Below are positions 1 through 14,100 of a stretch of 64,000 nucleotides of DNA, piece after piece. Position 1 is the stretch's first letter. Every line of letters starts with the position of its first letter. The DNA is from Hemerocallis citrina. Taxonomy: Eukaryota; Streptophyta; Magnoliopsida; Asparagales; Asphodelaceae. A program made the translations under genes and the position numbers. The stretch lies in NCBI GenBank assembly GCA_017893485.1, contig CM030358.1, positions 147,820,926 through 147,884,925 on the forward strand, read 5' to 3'. The notes beneath the pieces were generated by a model. That model saw only the letters and a list, made by a program, of their open reading frames with translations, was not told the DNA's origin and searched no databases.

Positions 1-1301
<1,301 letters not shown>

Positions 1302-1383
1302 AATAGATAAACAGAAAACCTAAGAACCAAGCACACATAATTCAGTAATTTCTGTTTGTTCTCCTAATTGATTGCAATTAAAC
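1302..1383 (+). other. Plastid rbcL downstream spacer
   Basis: The sequence after the rbcL stop keeps the block around AATTCAGTAATTTCTGTTTG and then ATTGATTGCAATTAAACTC. This is the usual start of the rbcL-accD spacer in angiosperm plastid DNA. Similarity to plastid DNA seems to end near 1383, so this is taken as the junction of the plastid-derived tract. Confidence 0.7.
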
Positions 1384-1640
1384 TCAACGCCTATGTTGCC
1401 CATTTTAAAAGAAAGAAGAGAAATTGGTGCACTTACACAAGGACCCGAGAGAGACTACCTTCTCTCAGGCCAGCTGTCTTTCTACTTTTAGTCGACTGCT
1501 CTATGATGGTCTGACCTCTTTCTTGGATTCTTTGTCGATTCCTCTTCCCCGCGTTCCTTTTGTCTCGGGCATTGGTGTAGTACAAGACTATCCTCTATCC
1601 GCATAGAGATGTCCCTATAAGCGACCACGCTGATTTTTTA
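1384..1640. other. Organelle-like DNA between rbcL and rps4
   Basis: This segment lies between the plastid tract and the 3' end of the mitochondrial rps4 copy. It holds a 60-codon open frame at 1424-1606 that I do not recognise. Its base composition is more even than the nuclear DNA around it. By position it is probably mitochondrial intergenic DNA, which is an inference only. Confidence 0.4.
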
Positions 1641-2695
1641 TTATATGCTTAGGCCATGTCTGTTTCCACTCCGAAGAGGAAGGTTTGGATCCTCTTGAGA
1701 TACCAGAGCTTTTGGTGTTCTATGATTCACCTCCGAATAATGAGTTGGTCCATAAGATACCATAGCTTTTGGTGTTCTATGATTCACCTCAGAATAATGA
1801 GTAGGTAGTTCGATCGTTTTGATTCTTATCTTCCTAGTAAATGGGGATCCGGAGCAATAGGTCTTCTTACTATATAACGAAGACATGTAAACAAAAGGAC
1901 TTTTTTTTAGTAGGAAAGATTTCGGTTTTTCTCTTTCCTTCTCTTCGATAAGAAGTATTTGAAATGAAAAAAAATGCCTCTTCATTTTGTTGTGATCAGC
2001 GATGGAACTGCCTAAACATACTTTTTCGGATCCAATCTTCTTTATTTTTTCTAAGTCTTCTTCATGCATAGATGAACACAACCCTTGCAAAAACCGGGAT
2101 TTGAGTAGTAGGCGGCACCCCCTCCAAGTTTTGAGTAGGCGGAACCATTCTGTTTTACTTCTTCTCCACATTCGGCGGGAATTTTCCTATGATTTTATCA
2201 ACTAATATGTTGATATAGAAAGATCTCCTTATTTCTTCACCGTGGATTCTCGCCTCATTTTCTTGAAAAGATATTAGATCACCGTGGGAAACTTTCAAAT
2301 TAGGAATGCTTACCAGTTCATTATTAACACAAACCCTTCAATGACTTATCGGCTGCCTTGCTTGAGGAAGAGTGTTACAAAAATGGAGACGAACTGGAAT
2401 CACGTCTGATCTTGTTTCTTGATTGAGTAGAAAAGGGATATATGAAGTTTGTTCTCTTCCTCTGTGCATCTCCCTTGTGGGCAAATCCCCATAATAAAGG
2501 GCCAACTTTCGTGTAGTTTGTGATTTGATGTTAGTGTTTGGATTTTCTCTCAAAAAAAGCTTTCTTTTCATGGATCTCCTCTTGTTCCTCAATCTTCGGA
2601 GAATGCGGCGTTGTATTAGAGAAACTTCTCAGACACGTTTTAAATATTAATGCAGGCATGGTCTTATCTTGTCGAATCCATCTTTTTCGCCACAT
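1641..2695 (-). pseudogene. rps4: Mitochondrial rps4 pseudogene (NUMT)
   Basis: The minus strand reads as plant mitochondrial ribosomal protein S4 almost end to end. It begins at MWRKRWIRQDK (start near 2695), continues through the S4 core (MRNKRRSMKRK, QTTRKLALYYGDLP, EMHRG, SYIPF, ETRSDVIPVRLHF, QARQPISH), and ends with WRRSKTEWFRLLK, LLLKSRFLQ, ELPTHYSEVNHRTPKA and a C terminus at 1641. A CGA-to-TGA stop follows PISH near 2338. A deletion near 2600-2625 removes several N-terminal residues, and an indel near 2172-2185 puts the last third in another frame. THYSEVNHRTPKA occurs twice, in a short tandem duplication at 1700-1810. It is not functional. Confidence 0.93.
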
Positions 2696-2939
2696 CGCGT
2701 AGTTCAGTTATTCTCCCCACATGTTAGAGTAGAGTCGGTCCATTTCCGCTTGCGTGCGGAAGCTTAAGGAAATAGGGTTCCCTTTGATTCAAGTGCTCCA
2801 CCTGGATACTCTCTGGAGGAGAGTATCAAAAAACCTTCTTGACTTGTCGTTTGAACATTAACAATGCTTGTACTTTTCGAAATTATTTTTTTTGTAGAGG
2901 AGACTAAAAGATGATTATCCTTGTGTCATTCCATATTAG
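2696..2939. other. End of the organelle insert and junction with nuclear intron DNA
   Basis: The first part (to about 2840) continues upstream of rps4 and holds a perfect hairpin at about 2811-2829 (ATACTCTC-TGGAG-GAGAGTAT). The part after about 2840 is T-rich and ends in CATATTAG, a good 3' splice acceptor for the exon at 2940. The organelle insert therefore probably lies in, or at the edge of, an intron of the plus-strand gene. The exact junction cannot be fixed by eye. Confidence 0.45.
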
Positions 2940-3605
2940 GCCCTTGATCTAAAGAAGCTCCAGACACCACTATTTGAGGAGTTTTTCAACACTTCCAGTC
3001 CCTCCACCAGTTATCCAATTATGGAAAATGTTACAGCGAATAATTCAAAATTGCCTCCCAAAGGCAAGCCATCTCCAAACAGGGTGGTGAGTGGTGGGGG
3101 ATCATCAGCTGCAATGCACGTCGATACTGGAATGTATAATAGCATGAGCCCTGCACGCCCCAGCAGACGTCTCTCAAGTGCTGAAGTGGAGAACAGTAGA
3201 GTTTTGAAGGAAATACACTCCCCTCAGAATAGTGAAATGGGAGAAATTCTCCAAGGTGCTCAACAAGAACCACACAGCCCGAGGTTTGTTCCCTGATGAG
3301 AATTCTGATATCACCGACTCTTTTTTGCACTTAACATCGAAAATGGAGACTAACTATTTGATATGTGGCATTGCCAGTGCAACGCTAAGGAAGTGGAAAG
3401 AAGAGCTCGACCAAGAGCTCGGTATTTTAATCCATCCATACTTGAGTTGTATATTTTGTTCTAAATGATTGTAAAGTAGTTAAATCAGATTCTTGCGTTG
3501 CTTGCAGAGATGATGCGTCAAGCAGCTATGAGTGGGAAAGCTTCATCTCCAAAAGACGGGAGAGGTCTTAACCGAAAGAGAGACCATATCAGGTTCACTG
3601 GGTAG
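2940..3605 (+). CDS. 3' exons of an unrecognised plant protein-coding gene
   Basis: An acceptor (CATATTAG) precedes an open frame from 2940 (ALDLKKLQTPLFEEFF...), through serine/proline-rich sequence (PPKGKPSPNRVVSGGGSS, MSPARPSRRLSSAEVENS), to EPHSPR near 3282. A last intron (3422-3507, GT...TTGCAG) joins ATLRKWKEELDQELE to MMRQAAMSGKASSPKDGRG, ending ...RDHIRFTG and TAG at 3603-3605. Two readings of the middle are possible. An intron may run from 3283 (GTTTGT) to the CCAG near 3378. Otherwise there is no intron, and a one-base frameshift near 3283 joins it to GLFPDENSDITDSFLHL. I do not recognise the protein: its tail is basic with a short coiled-coil-like stretch. Exons further 5' are not visible because the organelle insert occupies that side. 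It is convergent with the NUA gene. Confidence 0.6.
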
Positions 3606-5584
3606 TTGGTGACTGCGTGTAAATTTGGGGGGAAATGGCTGCAGCAACGGCCTTCTTCAATGGAATGAGAGGGTGGTTGTATTGTTGCAGATGATGTAAC
3701 TTGCTGCAAAGAAAGATAATGTTGTGATCATATTGGGTATTTTAAACTTAGCCCATATACAAAAGTTGTTTTTTTTCCCCCTCATAAATGAAGTTTTGAG
3801 AAGTGTCGAGTGTTCAATATAATTAATAGTTTTTTGTTTGTATTGTCATCAACTCTCTCTCTCTCTCAATATTTGAATCTAAATAAGAATCTGTTTGCAT
3901 TGCCTTTGGAGACTCCCTCCCACATATCCGCATACATAACAGCCGACATTAGTTTGTTCTGGTTTTACTGCTTGAATTGAAGTATCAAGCACATGCACTT
4001 TGGTTCAACCGAGTACTACTTACTGATATTTCTATTTTGTTTCCTTGTGCTCTTTAGCCACGAAAGGCCATTTGGTTTCTCACATTTCTTAGCGACGAAA
4101 GAATTTTGGTTGGTACTATGGTTTCTTGCATTTACCCTGCAAGTTTATGTTCCCGATCAGGGTAGCCGGGCCTGCCTCGCTGCGGGGCCTTATTGTTCAG
4201 TTAACAACGCTGTGTCATTGTCGGTAAGGATTAGCACGACCCAAACGGCTTCAAGCCCAGTCCGAACCAAAGGATAATAAGCCCGAGCCCAATTTGACAA
4301 TAGTGTCATCCGAACCAAAAATTATATAGGAAAATATATTTATTTAGTGCAGAAATTCAAGGACTTGGAATATATTTGATATTGTGAGGCACGTTACTGA
4401 ACTTAAATTAGCTTATTTCCATACTAAATTATAGTAGTTCTTCTGCTTCTTCATCCTTGTATGATTAGATTAAATACTTGGAAATTTGTTTTATCATACA
4501 ACCTATTTATCGTCAAACATTTTTTCCAAGGCTTCATCATATCTATACAAAGATTTTTTCCCCCCCCCTTTCGCTATAAAGAAATTGTATACCACTTCAC
4601 ATTGCTAGTAATGCAAAGGTATCAGTAACATCGAAATTGGAATTACTGCAAATATATTCTTTGTTTCTCCTAGGATACCAGGTTAAATTGCGACCTAAGT
4701 GCATCCACATACATGTGATATATTTGCATAAGGTACATTTTTTAGCATTTCGAGCGCTACAGTCGTAATCTACAATAGACTAGACTGCCATATATGAAAG
4801 AGGAAATAACTATATACATATTATCCAGGACAAAACTTCAAATTTCGTCCAAGATATTTTATAATATTTTTAATCTATGAGACGAAACTAATAAAGGTAG
4901 TTTTAAAATTAATGAAACCCCAGAAATGTGAAGAGTGCTTGGATGAAGTTCGTCTATAAATTTTGAATATTTATTAAATTAATTAGTTAATTTTACTTAG
5001 TATACTAATTAGCTCATTTAATAATTAATTAGAGACTTAGTAAATTATACTTAGGGGTTTATTTATTTACTTTCAAATTTTTTTCCGCTCCAACAAAGCT
5101 TCAAGTTTCGTCCAAAATCAAAAAATAATAAAATATACTATTTAGCACACAAAAATTATTTAAAAAATTAATTTCTTTTAATGGACGCAAATCAAATTTT
5201 TTTGCTACTTTGCTATTTTTAGCATTTGACGACTATTGCGATACCCCAAATTGCTATTTCTATTTTTGCATTTTGCCATTTTTTACCTTTCATGATAGAT
5301 GCTCTAATAACAACATTTCAGCCAAATGTACAGCAAGAACTATTAACATTGCTCACAAATTCAATGCAAAGTAAGATCTGGCTTTGAAGGTGAGTTCAGG
5401 AAACACTCGTATAGACCAAAATCAAAATACTGATACACCAAAATCAAAGTTAATAGTTCGCTATTCAATACACCACCAGGAACAAATAAAAAACCACCCC
5501 ATTTACTAATCGATGACATCTTTAGAACTTGGCCAATTCAAGCAAATTCGGTAGTTACAATTGGCTACTGCTCTCTATCACCAA
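3606..5584. other. Intergenic region between two convergent 3' ends
   Basis: This holds the 3' UTR of the plus-strand gene (T-rich, probably ending before about 3850) and the 3' UTR of the minus-strand NUA gene (about 5300-5584). Between them lies AT-rich DNA with no convincing exon. Long pyrimidine runs occur at 3769-3782 and 4553-4568. The 94-codon open frame at 3993-4277 has no splice or homology support. I see no clear mobile element. Confidence 0.5.
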
Positions 5585-5629
5585 TTATGTTTGCCCTCGT
5601 CCACCTCTCCCTCGCGATCCACGAGTGCT
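5585..5629 (-). CDS. NUA: NUA last exon (RG-rich C terminus)
   Basis: A 45-nt exon after the acceptor TTGTGCATGCAG encodes STRGSRGRGGRGQT and a TAA stop at 5585-5587. Joined to ARGRGRASGVFR of the previous exon it forms a compact RGG/RG-type basic tail on an otherwise acidic domain. RG tails of this kind commonly bind nucleic acids and are methylated by arginine methyltransferases (family knowledge, not shown here). Confidence 0.88.
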   Translation of the reverse strand, partial: STRGSRGRGGRGQT

Positions 5630-8600
5630 CTGCATGCACAAATCATTGAATAAACATCGATAAGCAATGACTAGACAAAGGCATCAACAGCTTCAGAATA
5701 TATAAAGTTATATAAACTCTATTTGTGATTACCAAGTTTTGCGAGCACAAGTGTTCCAAGAAAAAGAAATCAAACATTCGAAAAGCTAAAAGGTGGCTAT
5801 GGTGGGAAAAACTCATTCTCATGAGGCACTTAAGAAAATTGAAAGCAGACCATACCCTGAAGACACCAGAAGCTCTTCCACGACCTCGAGCAGTAGTACC
5901 TGCAGTATCAGCTGCAGCAGTAGTTGAAGCTGAAGTACTAGTTGCAATTGCAGCTGGAGAAGTGGTAGGAGTGGCGGTTGGAGCTGAAGTGGTCAAGCTA
6001 GCTTGTCTTGACTGTTGCCTCTTGATAGCATTAATTCTAGCTCTCTCCGCTATGGTTATCGTTCTCCCAACACGAGTTTGTACTTGTTCATCTGACTCTA
6101 CAGTACTAGGGCGAGGACCAGGGCTAGGGCTTCGTCGTTCCAAAACAGGTAGCTGTGCATGAGTAACTTGCGATTCCTCACGAGCAACTGCAGATTTCTG
6201 AGGGCTTTGAGCAGCAAAAACAGGACCAGTTAGACTACTAGTAACAGGAGTTGCAGACCTCTGAGGGCTTTGGCCAGCAGCAGAACCAGGAGGAATCTGC
6301 ACACTAGTACTAGGAGTAGTTGATCTTTGTGGGCTATGGCTAGGATTTGGAGCAGCCTGATCAGAAGAGTCAGTATTAACTTCTTCAATTGTATCGACCT
6401 CGTCTCCCCTAGCAACTTGAAGCTCTGGGGAAGCAACCTCAGTGGCATCAATGATTTCATCACCAATCTCACCTTCTTCTCCAATATCTTCCTGCTGCTG
6501 TTGTTCTGCCTCTTCAGGCATCAACTCTCCCTCTTCCCTCTCATCCTCACTATCAACAACTCCCGGCTGCACTTCTTTGACATCTTCACTATCAACCAAC
6601 TCCATTGCTGCTGTTGTGTTTGGCATATCCATCAGCTCTTCCATTACCGCATCACCTTCATCCTGGATCTCCTCTTCTTCTTTTTGCTCTTCTGTTTCTT
6701 CCCTAACAGCTATATCGTCCTCACCCTTCGCTTCATCGAAAATAGGCTCATCATCAGCTTCTACTTCTTCAGTAGGCATATCAGATAATCGAACAATTGA
6801 TGGTTCTTCAACTACTGTATCAAGAGTTTCAGGAGAGATGGATAAATTTACATCTGAGGAGCTTTCAGGTAAAGCTTCAGACTGCTTGGATTTTTTAAGT
6901 GAAGGCGCTGTATCAGTACTGGCTTCCTCCGGAGCAATCGAGTCTTCCCTGAACTCAGATGAAGATGATGAGACAAGCCTTTTCCGGGTAGATGATGCAG
7001 GCAGCAAAGATGTAGTGTCGGCAGGAGGTTCCAGATCTTGAGATGGTGCAGCAGCTTTCCTTTCATCCGTTCCTGTGGATGCCTCCACTGCAGAAACCTC
7101 GTTATCAACTGCAGGCTCTGTAGGACGCTCGAGGCGAGGCCGTATAAGCCTCCTGCCAGCTTTACGTACTTCAGTAGTGGGTTTTGAGACAGCTAATGCT
7201 TTCTCTTTTTCATCACCTGCTTTTGGACGAGGCACAGAGGCTCGAACTTGATGACTGGAAACCTCACGGCCTGCGTGAAGAAGTCAAAAAAGGGGTTATT
7301 GTACTCTCTGAGCAATAAACTTCTTAAAGATTCAGTAATATGATGTAACATGTAAGTTATGGAAGAAATAAATTGTGGCAAAGTGGGAAAACAAGGCATA
7401 GGCTTTTACCGTGGCCTAATTAGAGAGAAGTGCCAAAATAATTTTTTAAATAATATATGCAAAAATATATAAATAAAATAAATCAAAATAAAGTAGTTAA
7501 GAAAGTTAACAACTAATAAAGCAATTAATATAATTAACACTAAAAATTTAATAATTAACTATAACAAGCAATTTTAAACATCAATCACTGTATATTTTCA
7601 ACAGCAATCACTCTAAATTATCAACTGGAGCTGAAACAATCAAGAAAGGTTAAGCTAAAGCAAAAACCAATATATAACATATAGGCTGTGCATACAAACC
7701 TGAAGTGACAGTAGCAGACACATTCGCGGATGGCGCATCTGTAGCAAGAGTATGTGCACCATCACCGTCAGCTAGACCAGAATTTACCAACTCTTCAAAA
7801 TTACTCACAGACTGGAAATATGCAAGGGTTTGTTCCTCCAGGTTAGCACCAGGAGGAAGTTGGGAAGCACTGATCCCAGTATGCTGTATTTTAAACATGA
7901 CAATAAGAAAACTAGTAAATACAATAACAATTTTCTTTAAGAAAGGCAGAAGCATAATCCAACAAAACATTTGTTGTAGAAGTAAGCATATAATGGCAGT
8001 GGCGGAGCCAGGATTTATTCATACGAGGGGCAGAATATATATAATCTAATAAAGGAAATGGAGCCTCATACTTATAGGAGGAGGTGATTTCCTCCAATAG
8101 AGAGCACTTGTAATTATGTTGTGGGACTCCCTGTGGATGATCGATGCTGTTCACTTTGTTCATTATGTCATAATATGTACGCCTATGAAATATTAAATGG
8201 TTTTGAGATTGTTCATCCATATAGTTGCAAAATGAATAGTTTTTCAATAATATAACAAATTGGCACTATGCGATGCATGAGAAAGAAGCCTCCGAACAAT
8301 TTGATGTTTTATATACACGCGTTTTATGACATAATAAATTTAATAAACGGTTTGGATTGTCCATATAAAACCTCACAATACAAGTACAACTACAATATAT
8401 GAGCGAATTTTCCTCCTATAAGTAATGCATATTATTCTATTATCCACACTTCAAAAAAATATTTCACATGTAAGTCATCAAATTAAGTGTTCATTGATTC
8501 CCCAATAATAAGCCTAACGTGCACAATTTGCGGAGAAAACAAAAATGAATAAATCATACTATTAGACGTATAGGAAATGGTTAGAAATTAAACAGTCAAA

Positions 8601-9002
8601 TTTATGAAGTTAGGCTCACATACATATTTTTTATAGAGGATATCTGAAATGTGGGTGTAAAAGTATCTTTTAGTACCGCAGCGGGTAACATAAGTGCAGT
8701 ATAGATCATTATATGTGGAAGTTGAAGCAATGGCACAATCATATTTTACGTTGTAGCATGTGCATAGTAAAGCTCTGTAGCGCCCCGGGCCCAGCTTAGC
8801 TGCGCACGTGTAGCCGCGTGCGCAGAAAAAACAAATCCTAACAACAGCGCACCACAGGCTTGCCTAACAAAATGTGCTATACCTTTCAGGTACCTCTTGA
8901 TCCTAGGAGAATCTATATTTACTCTTTCATTCTTGGCCCCAATTCCCATACAACCAAGCCTATAAACTCTTTTATAGGCCCAACTACTATATATATATAT
9001 AT

Positions 9003-9050
<48 letters not shown>

Positions 9051-10201
9051 AAATAATGCTAATACAGCGCACCACAGGCTTGCCTAACAAAATGTGTTAA
9101 AGCTTTCAGGTACCTCTTGATCCTAGGCAAATCTATATTTACTCTTTCATTCTTGGCCCCAATTCCCATACAACCAAAAGCCTATAAACTCTTTTATAGG
9201 CCCAACTACTACTACTACATATATCTATATAATAAAACACAAAGAAAGCTATCAAGTGGCTCCCATTCAATTGAAACTAAATCAACAGCTCAGATTCACT
9301 TTCCTAAAACATATTTTTCCTCCAAAAAGTTTTTCCACCAAAACCAAAATTTTCCCTCATAAAATTAAAAAAACTCATTACTTTATTACTATCTCTCTCG
9401 TCTCTCCACTTTTTTATGTTTCTCTTTTTTTTTTCTCTCGCTCCCTCTCATTCTCTCTCTATTTACTTACAAATTTAGATTTTCAGATTTCAGATATGTA
9501 AATTTTCAGATTTTTTATACTTTTTTTATTACTCATGTTACATTGAAAATATAAAATATCTTCTCAACAGTTAAATTTCATCATTTTCTACCAAAAAAGT
9601 TCTAAGAAGTGGATTTTACACTCCCATTTATAATTATTTTTCAATATATACTAATAGAAACATGGACTTTTATTTACAACTAATTATTATCATACTATTC
9701 AAACTTGAGCTACATAATTGTTGTTTTACTGTTTACAAGACTTTTCATATGCTGTATCATTCCGAAGACGTGCCGTAGGCACGTGCCCACGGGCAAACCT
9801 AGTATATATATATATATACAAAAAAAATGCTAATATGAGATGGTGAGATGGGTGAGATGAAAATGCTTTTTTCGGAGAAGGGCGGTTTAAGTCATTCGAA
9901 TCTCGATCGCAACATTCACATCACTCTACATGTCATCAAGATGATGTGAGCCAAATTTCAATCAATTCATAAACCTATAGCCTATGCATCAAAACATTCA
10001 ACACGTCATGAAGATGATACGAAATACATATATATGCATTTATTTGAACATCTTGATGCATATACTACAGGTCTCTAAATTGTTTAAAATTTGGCACACA
10101 TCTTGATGACATATAGAGTGATGTGAACGGCGATCGAGATTCAGATGACTCAAATTGCTCATTTCTCAGAAAGCATTTCATCTCACCATCTCATAATAGC
10201 A

Positions 10202-10281
<80 letters not shown>

Positions 10282-10828
10282 CAGACATAGACACACACAC
10301 ACTCATAAGGATACAGAGTATTACATACACACCCCTTAAGAACTCAACGTCCTCGCTGAGCCCGGGTATGCAGCCTGATTCAGGATCGCCTTTCTAGCAG
10401 ACGTGGAATGAAGTACCCCGATTCTGCTAGCAGTACCATGTACTGTTCAAACTCCATCTCAGGCGTCCTCTAACCCACTCCTACCCACAATTGGTGTCGA
10501 AAGTTGGTTATGATACCATTTATAACGCCCTGAGCCCAGTTCAGCTGTGCACGCGGCTACGCGTGCGTGTCCACGCGAACAAAACAAATCCTAACGACGA
10601 CGCACCACAGGCTTGCCTCATAAAGGGTGCTATAGCTTTCAGGTGCCTCTTGATCCTAGACAAATCTATATGTACTCTACTACCTCTTAATGAATTTTCG
10701 ATGTGGGATTAAATGAATCCCCAACATCCACTCTTCTCCTTAAACAAGTGCATGCCATGTGCACACACATTCACTTTTCATGCTGCCTCTCCTCACGTGC
10801 AGCACACATGTAATACCCCTAAATTCTT

Positions 10829-10883
<55 letters not shown>

Positions 10884-11050
10884 GTAAAAGGGATATGAGC
10901 AACTTGCTCATTTAGTAAATGAGCAATTGATTATGTGGCATGCATGTAATACATTGGACAACTAACCCTTTTAAGGCTTTTCCAATCACATGCATGCCAT
11001 ATCATCAATTGCTTATTTACTAAATGAGCAAGTTGCTCATACCCCTTTTT

Positions 11051-11106
<56 letters not shown>

Positions 11107-14100
11107 TGACATTATTTTTTTTCATACACTACACTATTATTTTTATGTAAGTATGGTTAATTTTTTTTAACAGAGCCTAATAAGTTTTCTTTTAAAAGCT
11201 CAACACCTTCTTTCTTAAGCCCAATCCAATAAGATTTAGGACTTAAGTGCAATTACATAAAGTTTGAAGGGTTATGTGCAAAAAGTAGGGACACCTAAGC
11301 CTTCTACATTCCTCCACACACCTCTCCTTCTTTCTTTTTCTTTCTTTCTGCAGACAGCCAGCAGCAACAACAGTTGTATTCCTCCCCTTTTTCTATATAT
11401 ACATGTGTATTAACCCCAATTACTACTACTACTACTCACTACTACCTTGCTACTACTACACCTCTCTTTTTTTCTCCTTACTGCCGACAGCAACCAGCAC
11501 CAGCAGATTTTCTTTCCCTCTCTTTTTCTATATATTTACTACTACTTTACTACTTCTTCAACAACTACTACTACCTACTACTTCAACTACTACTATTGTT
11601 ACTACTACCACTTCTACTACTACTATTCCTACTACTTAATTACTACGACTAATATACTACTTCAACTATTACTACTACTGACTACAACTACTTCACTACT
11701 CCTACTCTTACTACCTACTACTCCTACTACTACTATACCACTCTACTACTACTTTTGGATTGGAGCTAGAAGTCAAGAAGACTAAAGGTGCAAGGAGGAG
11801 AAGTAGCAACTTCAAGCTTGCAAACAATCAAAGTGGGTATTCTTCATACCTCTTGTATTACTATTACTATTATTATTTTTCTTCATTTATGGAATGAATA
11901 ATTAATGCTTGCTAGAAATTGTAGTGCGTGTTTATTTATGTGAATTTTATATGCATAAATATACTAGTGAATAAATAAAGATTTGTTCTTTGTGTTAAGA
12001 ATGATAGTATAAGTGTAAGATGTGATTTTGTGATGTCTTGTGCGGTAATTGTCTAATTAGTAAATTGTTTAATTAAATTTTCATGTTTGAATGCTTAAAG
12101 TCCTTATGATTAGTAAGTTAGTATCTTAATTAGTAAATTTACATTGATAGTAAGCTACTAGCATTGTACTAATAATGTTAATAAGCTTAGTTAAAATGAT
12201 TAGTAAGTTAGTTAATATATTAGTATGGTAGTGAATTAGTAGAATAGAATGCTAGAATGCCATGATAGTGAGAAGTTAGAAAGTTAGAAATGTAGACTTG
12301 ACCTCGTAGTAACCCAATTGCTAACCAATTGTTTATGGTTAGTAAACATACATTGTTAGTAAACTACTAGTTTTGTGTTAGTAAGCTAATAACATTGTAT
12401 TAGTAAGCTACTAATGAGTTAGTAAGCTTAGTTATAATGTAGTAGAAAAGATTACTCCTCGAATGCTTAAATTGATGTGATTGCATGTAATGACACACTT
12501 GTAGTAATATGCTTCGTGGTTGTAGTTGCATGCTTAGCTAATTAGAAACTCATAATAAAGTTAAGTAGATTATAGTAAAGAACTATTGGTTGCATAAAAG
12601 AGATTGTAGGCATGAATACGGTGATTGATGGAATACCGTATGCTTGTGTATGCGGGTATGCATACTTGAATATTTATATATGGTAATGTTTTGTGCACAT
12701 CGAGTGCACTAGTGTGGTGCATGTTGGGCCAACCTCTTAGCATGATTGGAAGCTAAGTTGAACCCAATTAAATCTAGATGAGACTTGTTGAGATTCAACT
12801 AGGTTGGATTCACTTTGAACCTAGTTAGTGATATTTTATTGTAAATATGAACAATGAGACCTTGAGTACTAATAATTCCACCTAGAAAATAAGTGATGAT
12901 TAATGAAGGAATTAAGCGGATGAGTTTTGACCTAAATTGAGTAAAGGTGTTAGCCCTAAGTAGTGTGACTCATGATTGGTAAGGACAGACACTAGTTGGG
13001 CGTTGTACTCTCCTGTCAAGGGAACACGTACGGCGTGGTCTCGTTTGGGACACGTGCGACGTGGTCTCGTCTGTTAATTTCTGGGATTTAGTGATAAGGA
13101 ATGTATGGTGAAAGTTAGGGGATGGACCTTCCAAATCCACCTAAGGTTCTATGTTGTTTAATGCGAACAAGGACCAGAGCAGGGCTCTAGGACTCTTGGT
13201 GGAGCAGGTCGGATCTGCAGGGCCACCTTTATGTTCGTAACAACTTTTGGGTAAGGTCCGGGAGTAGCGTAGGACCACAGGGGCCGGGCAGAGTATGACC
13301 GGGGAGTGGCGTAGGACCACAGGATCTCGGCATACATAATGGCATAACCAATGATTCTTACTGCAGCGACGGAACTAGATCGAGCGACTGCAATCATACC
13401 GGTCACTAGATGAATGTCAGAAACAGGAAAGAGAACAAGAGTAGAATACATGGCGAGGGATTGAACCCTACCATCTGGAGAATACGAACTCGATTTTGGG
13501 AATATGTAGTATGGGATGCATACGTTTTCAAATCAAGTTTGCATTAGATTAAGAGCATGGTGTGCATATGAATTGTGCATTAAAATCTAGATCATGACAT
13601 ACACCGACACTTGTGGCTTGACTTTCACATTTTTCTTCTACATCAAATATTGATTGTTGAGGATTTTGGAGATTGTGGTTTTCATCCGCGTTGCGTCAGT
13701 TGTATTCAACTGATGTGCCCACAGTTTGCTAATGCAGGATCGCTGATTGTGGAGCAGGAGACTCAAGCTGCGGAAAGCAACTAAGTGGAAGATAAAGTTT
13801 CCTTGCGCAATGTACGTTTCTAATTTCCTGTAATTTTTCTGTGTTGTGTACTCATTGAAGTAAAGATTCTGGGTAAGTGTCACGAGCTCCCAGTGTGTGG
13901 AACTCGGGGCGCTACAACACAACCCGGGACCCATTCACAAACCACGCAACCAAATCTCACTTTCATTCTTGGTGCAATTCCCATATAACCAAGCCCATAA
14001 ACTCTTCTATAGGCCCAACAACTGCATATATAGGCAGTTAAAAATGATTTTTGGAACTAATCTGTCTAGGAGAGATTAGCGAGTTATCGGTTAATTAGAA

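Larger units (their letters stand above)
8776..10325 (-). repeat. LTR (a) of the tandem array
   Basis: The left LTR, at the downstream (3') end of the array on its own strand. It contains an internal partial duplication: the block from GCGCACCACAGGCTTGCCTA through the AACTCTTTTATAGGCCCAAC end occurs at about 8850-8985 and again at about 9067-9208. It also holds Helitron copy 1 (9224-9802) and a foldback MITE (9827-10202), both seated in its TA-rich tract. Confidence 0.7.
10809..13916 (+). mobile_element. Solo LTR 1 (3.1 kb) with 5-bp target duplication ACACA
   Basis: It runs from TGTAATACCCCTAAATTCTT to GGAACTCGGGGCGCTACA. It is flanked by ACACA at 10804-10808 and 13917-13921. TG...CA ends and a 5-bp duplication mark it as an LTR, and no internal region or second LTR accompanies it. 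Contents in order: a TA tract, a foldback MITE (10882-11053), a degenerate TAC-triplet tract (11419-11755), a domain rich in TTAGTAA(G) motifs (12050-12450), and a GC-richer 3' part (13000-13916). A Ty3/gypsy origin is likely from its size but not shown. Confidence 0.85.

Noticed and set aside
3993..4277. 94-codon plus-strand frame in the intergenic region
   Set aside because: It starts in a probable 3' flank, its composition changes midway, and it has no domain or splice support.
6442..7041. Serine-rich 199-codon plus-strand frame
   Set aside because: It is the antisense of the acidic, Glu/Asp-rich NUA exon 39: GAA/GAG/GAT codons read backwards give Ser/Phe codons.
11374..11785. Tyr-, Thr- and Leu-rich frames over the TAC tract (also at 53321-53584 and 59705-60163)
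   Set aside because: Triplet repeats keep three frames open at once. There is no start context, splice signal or domain.
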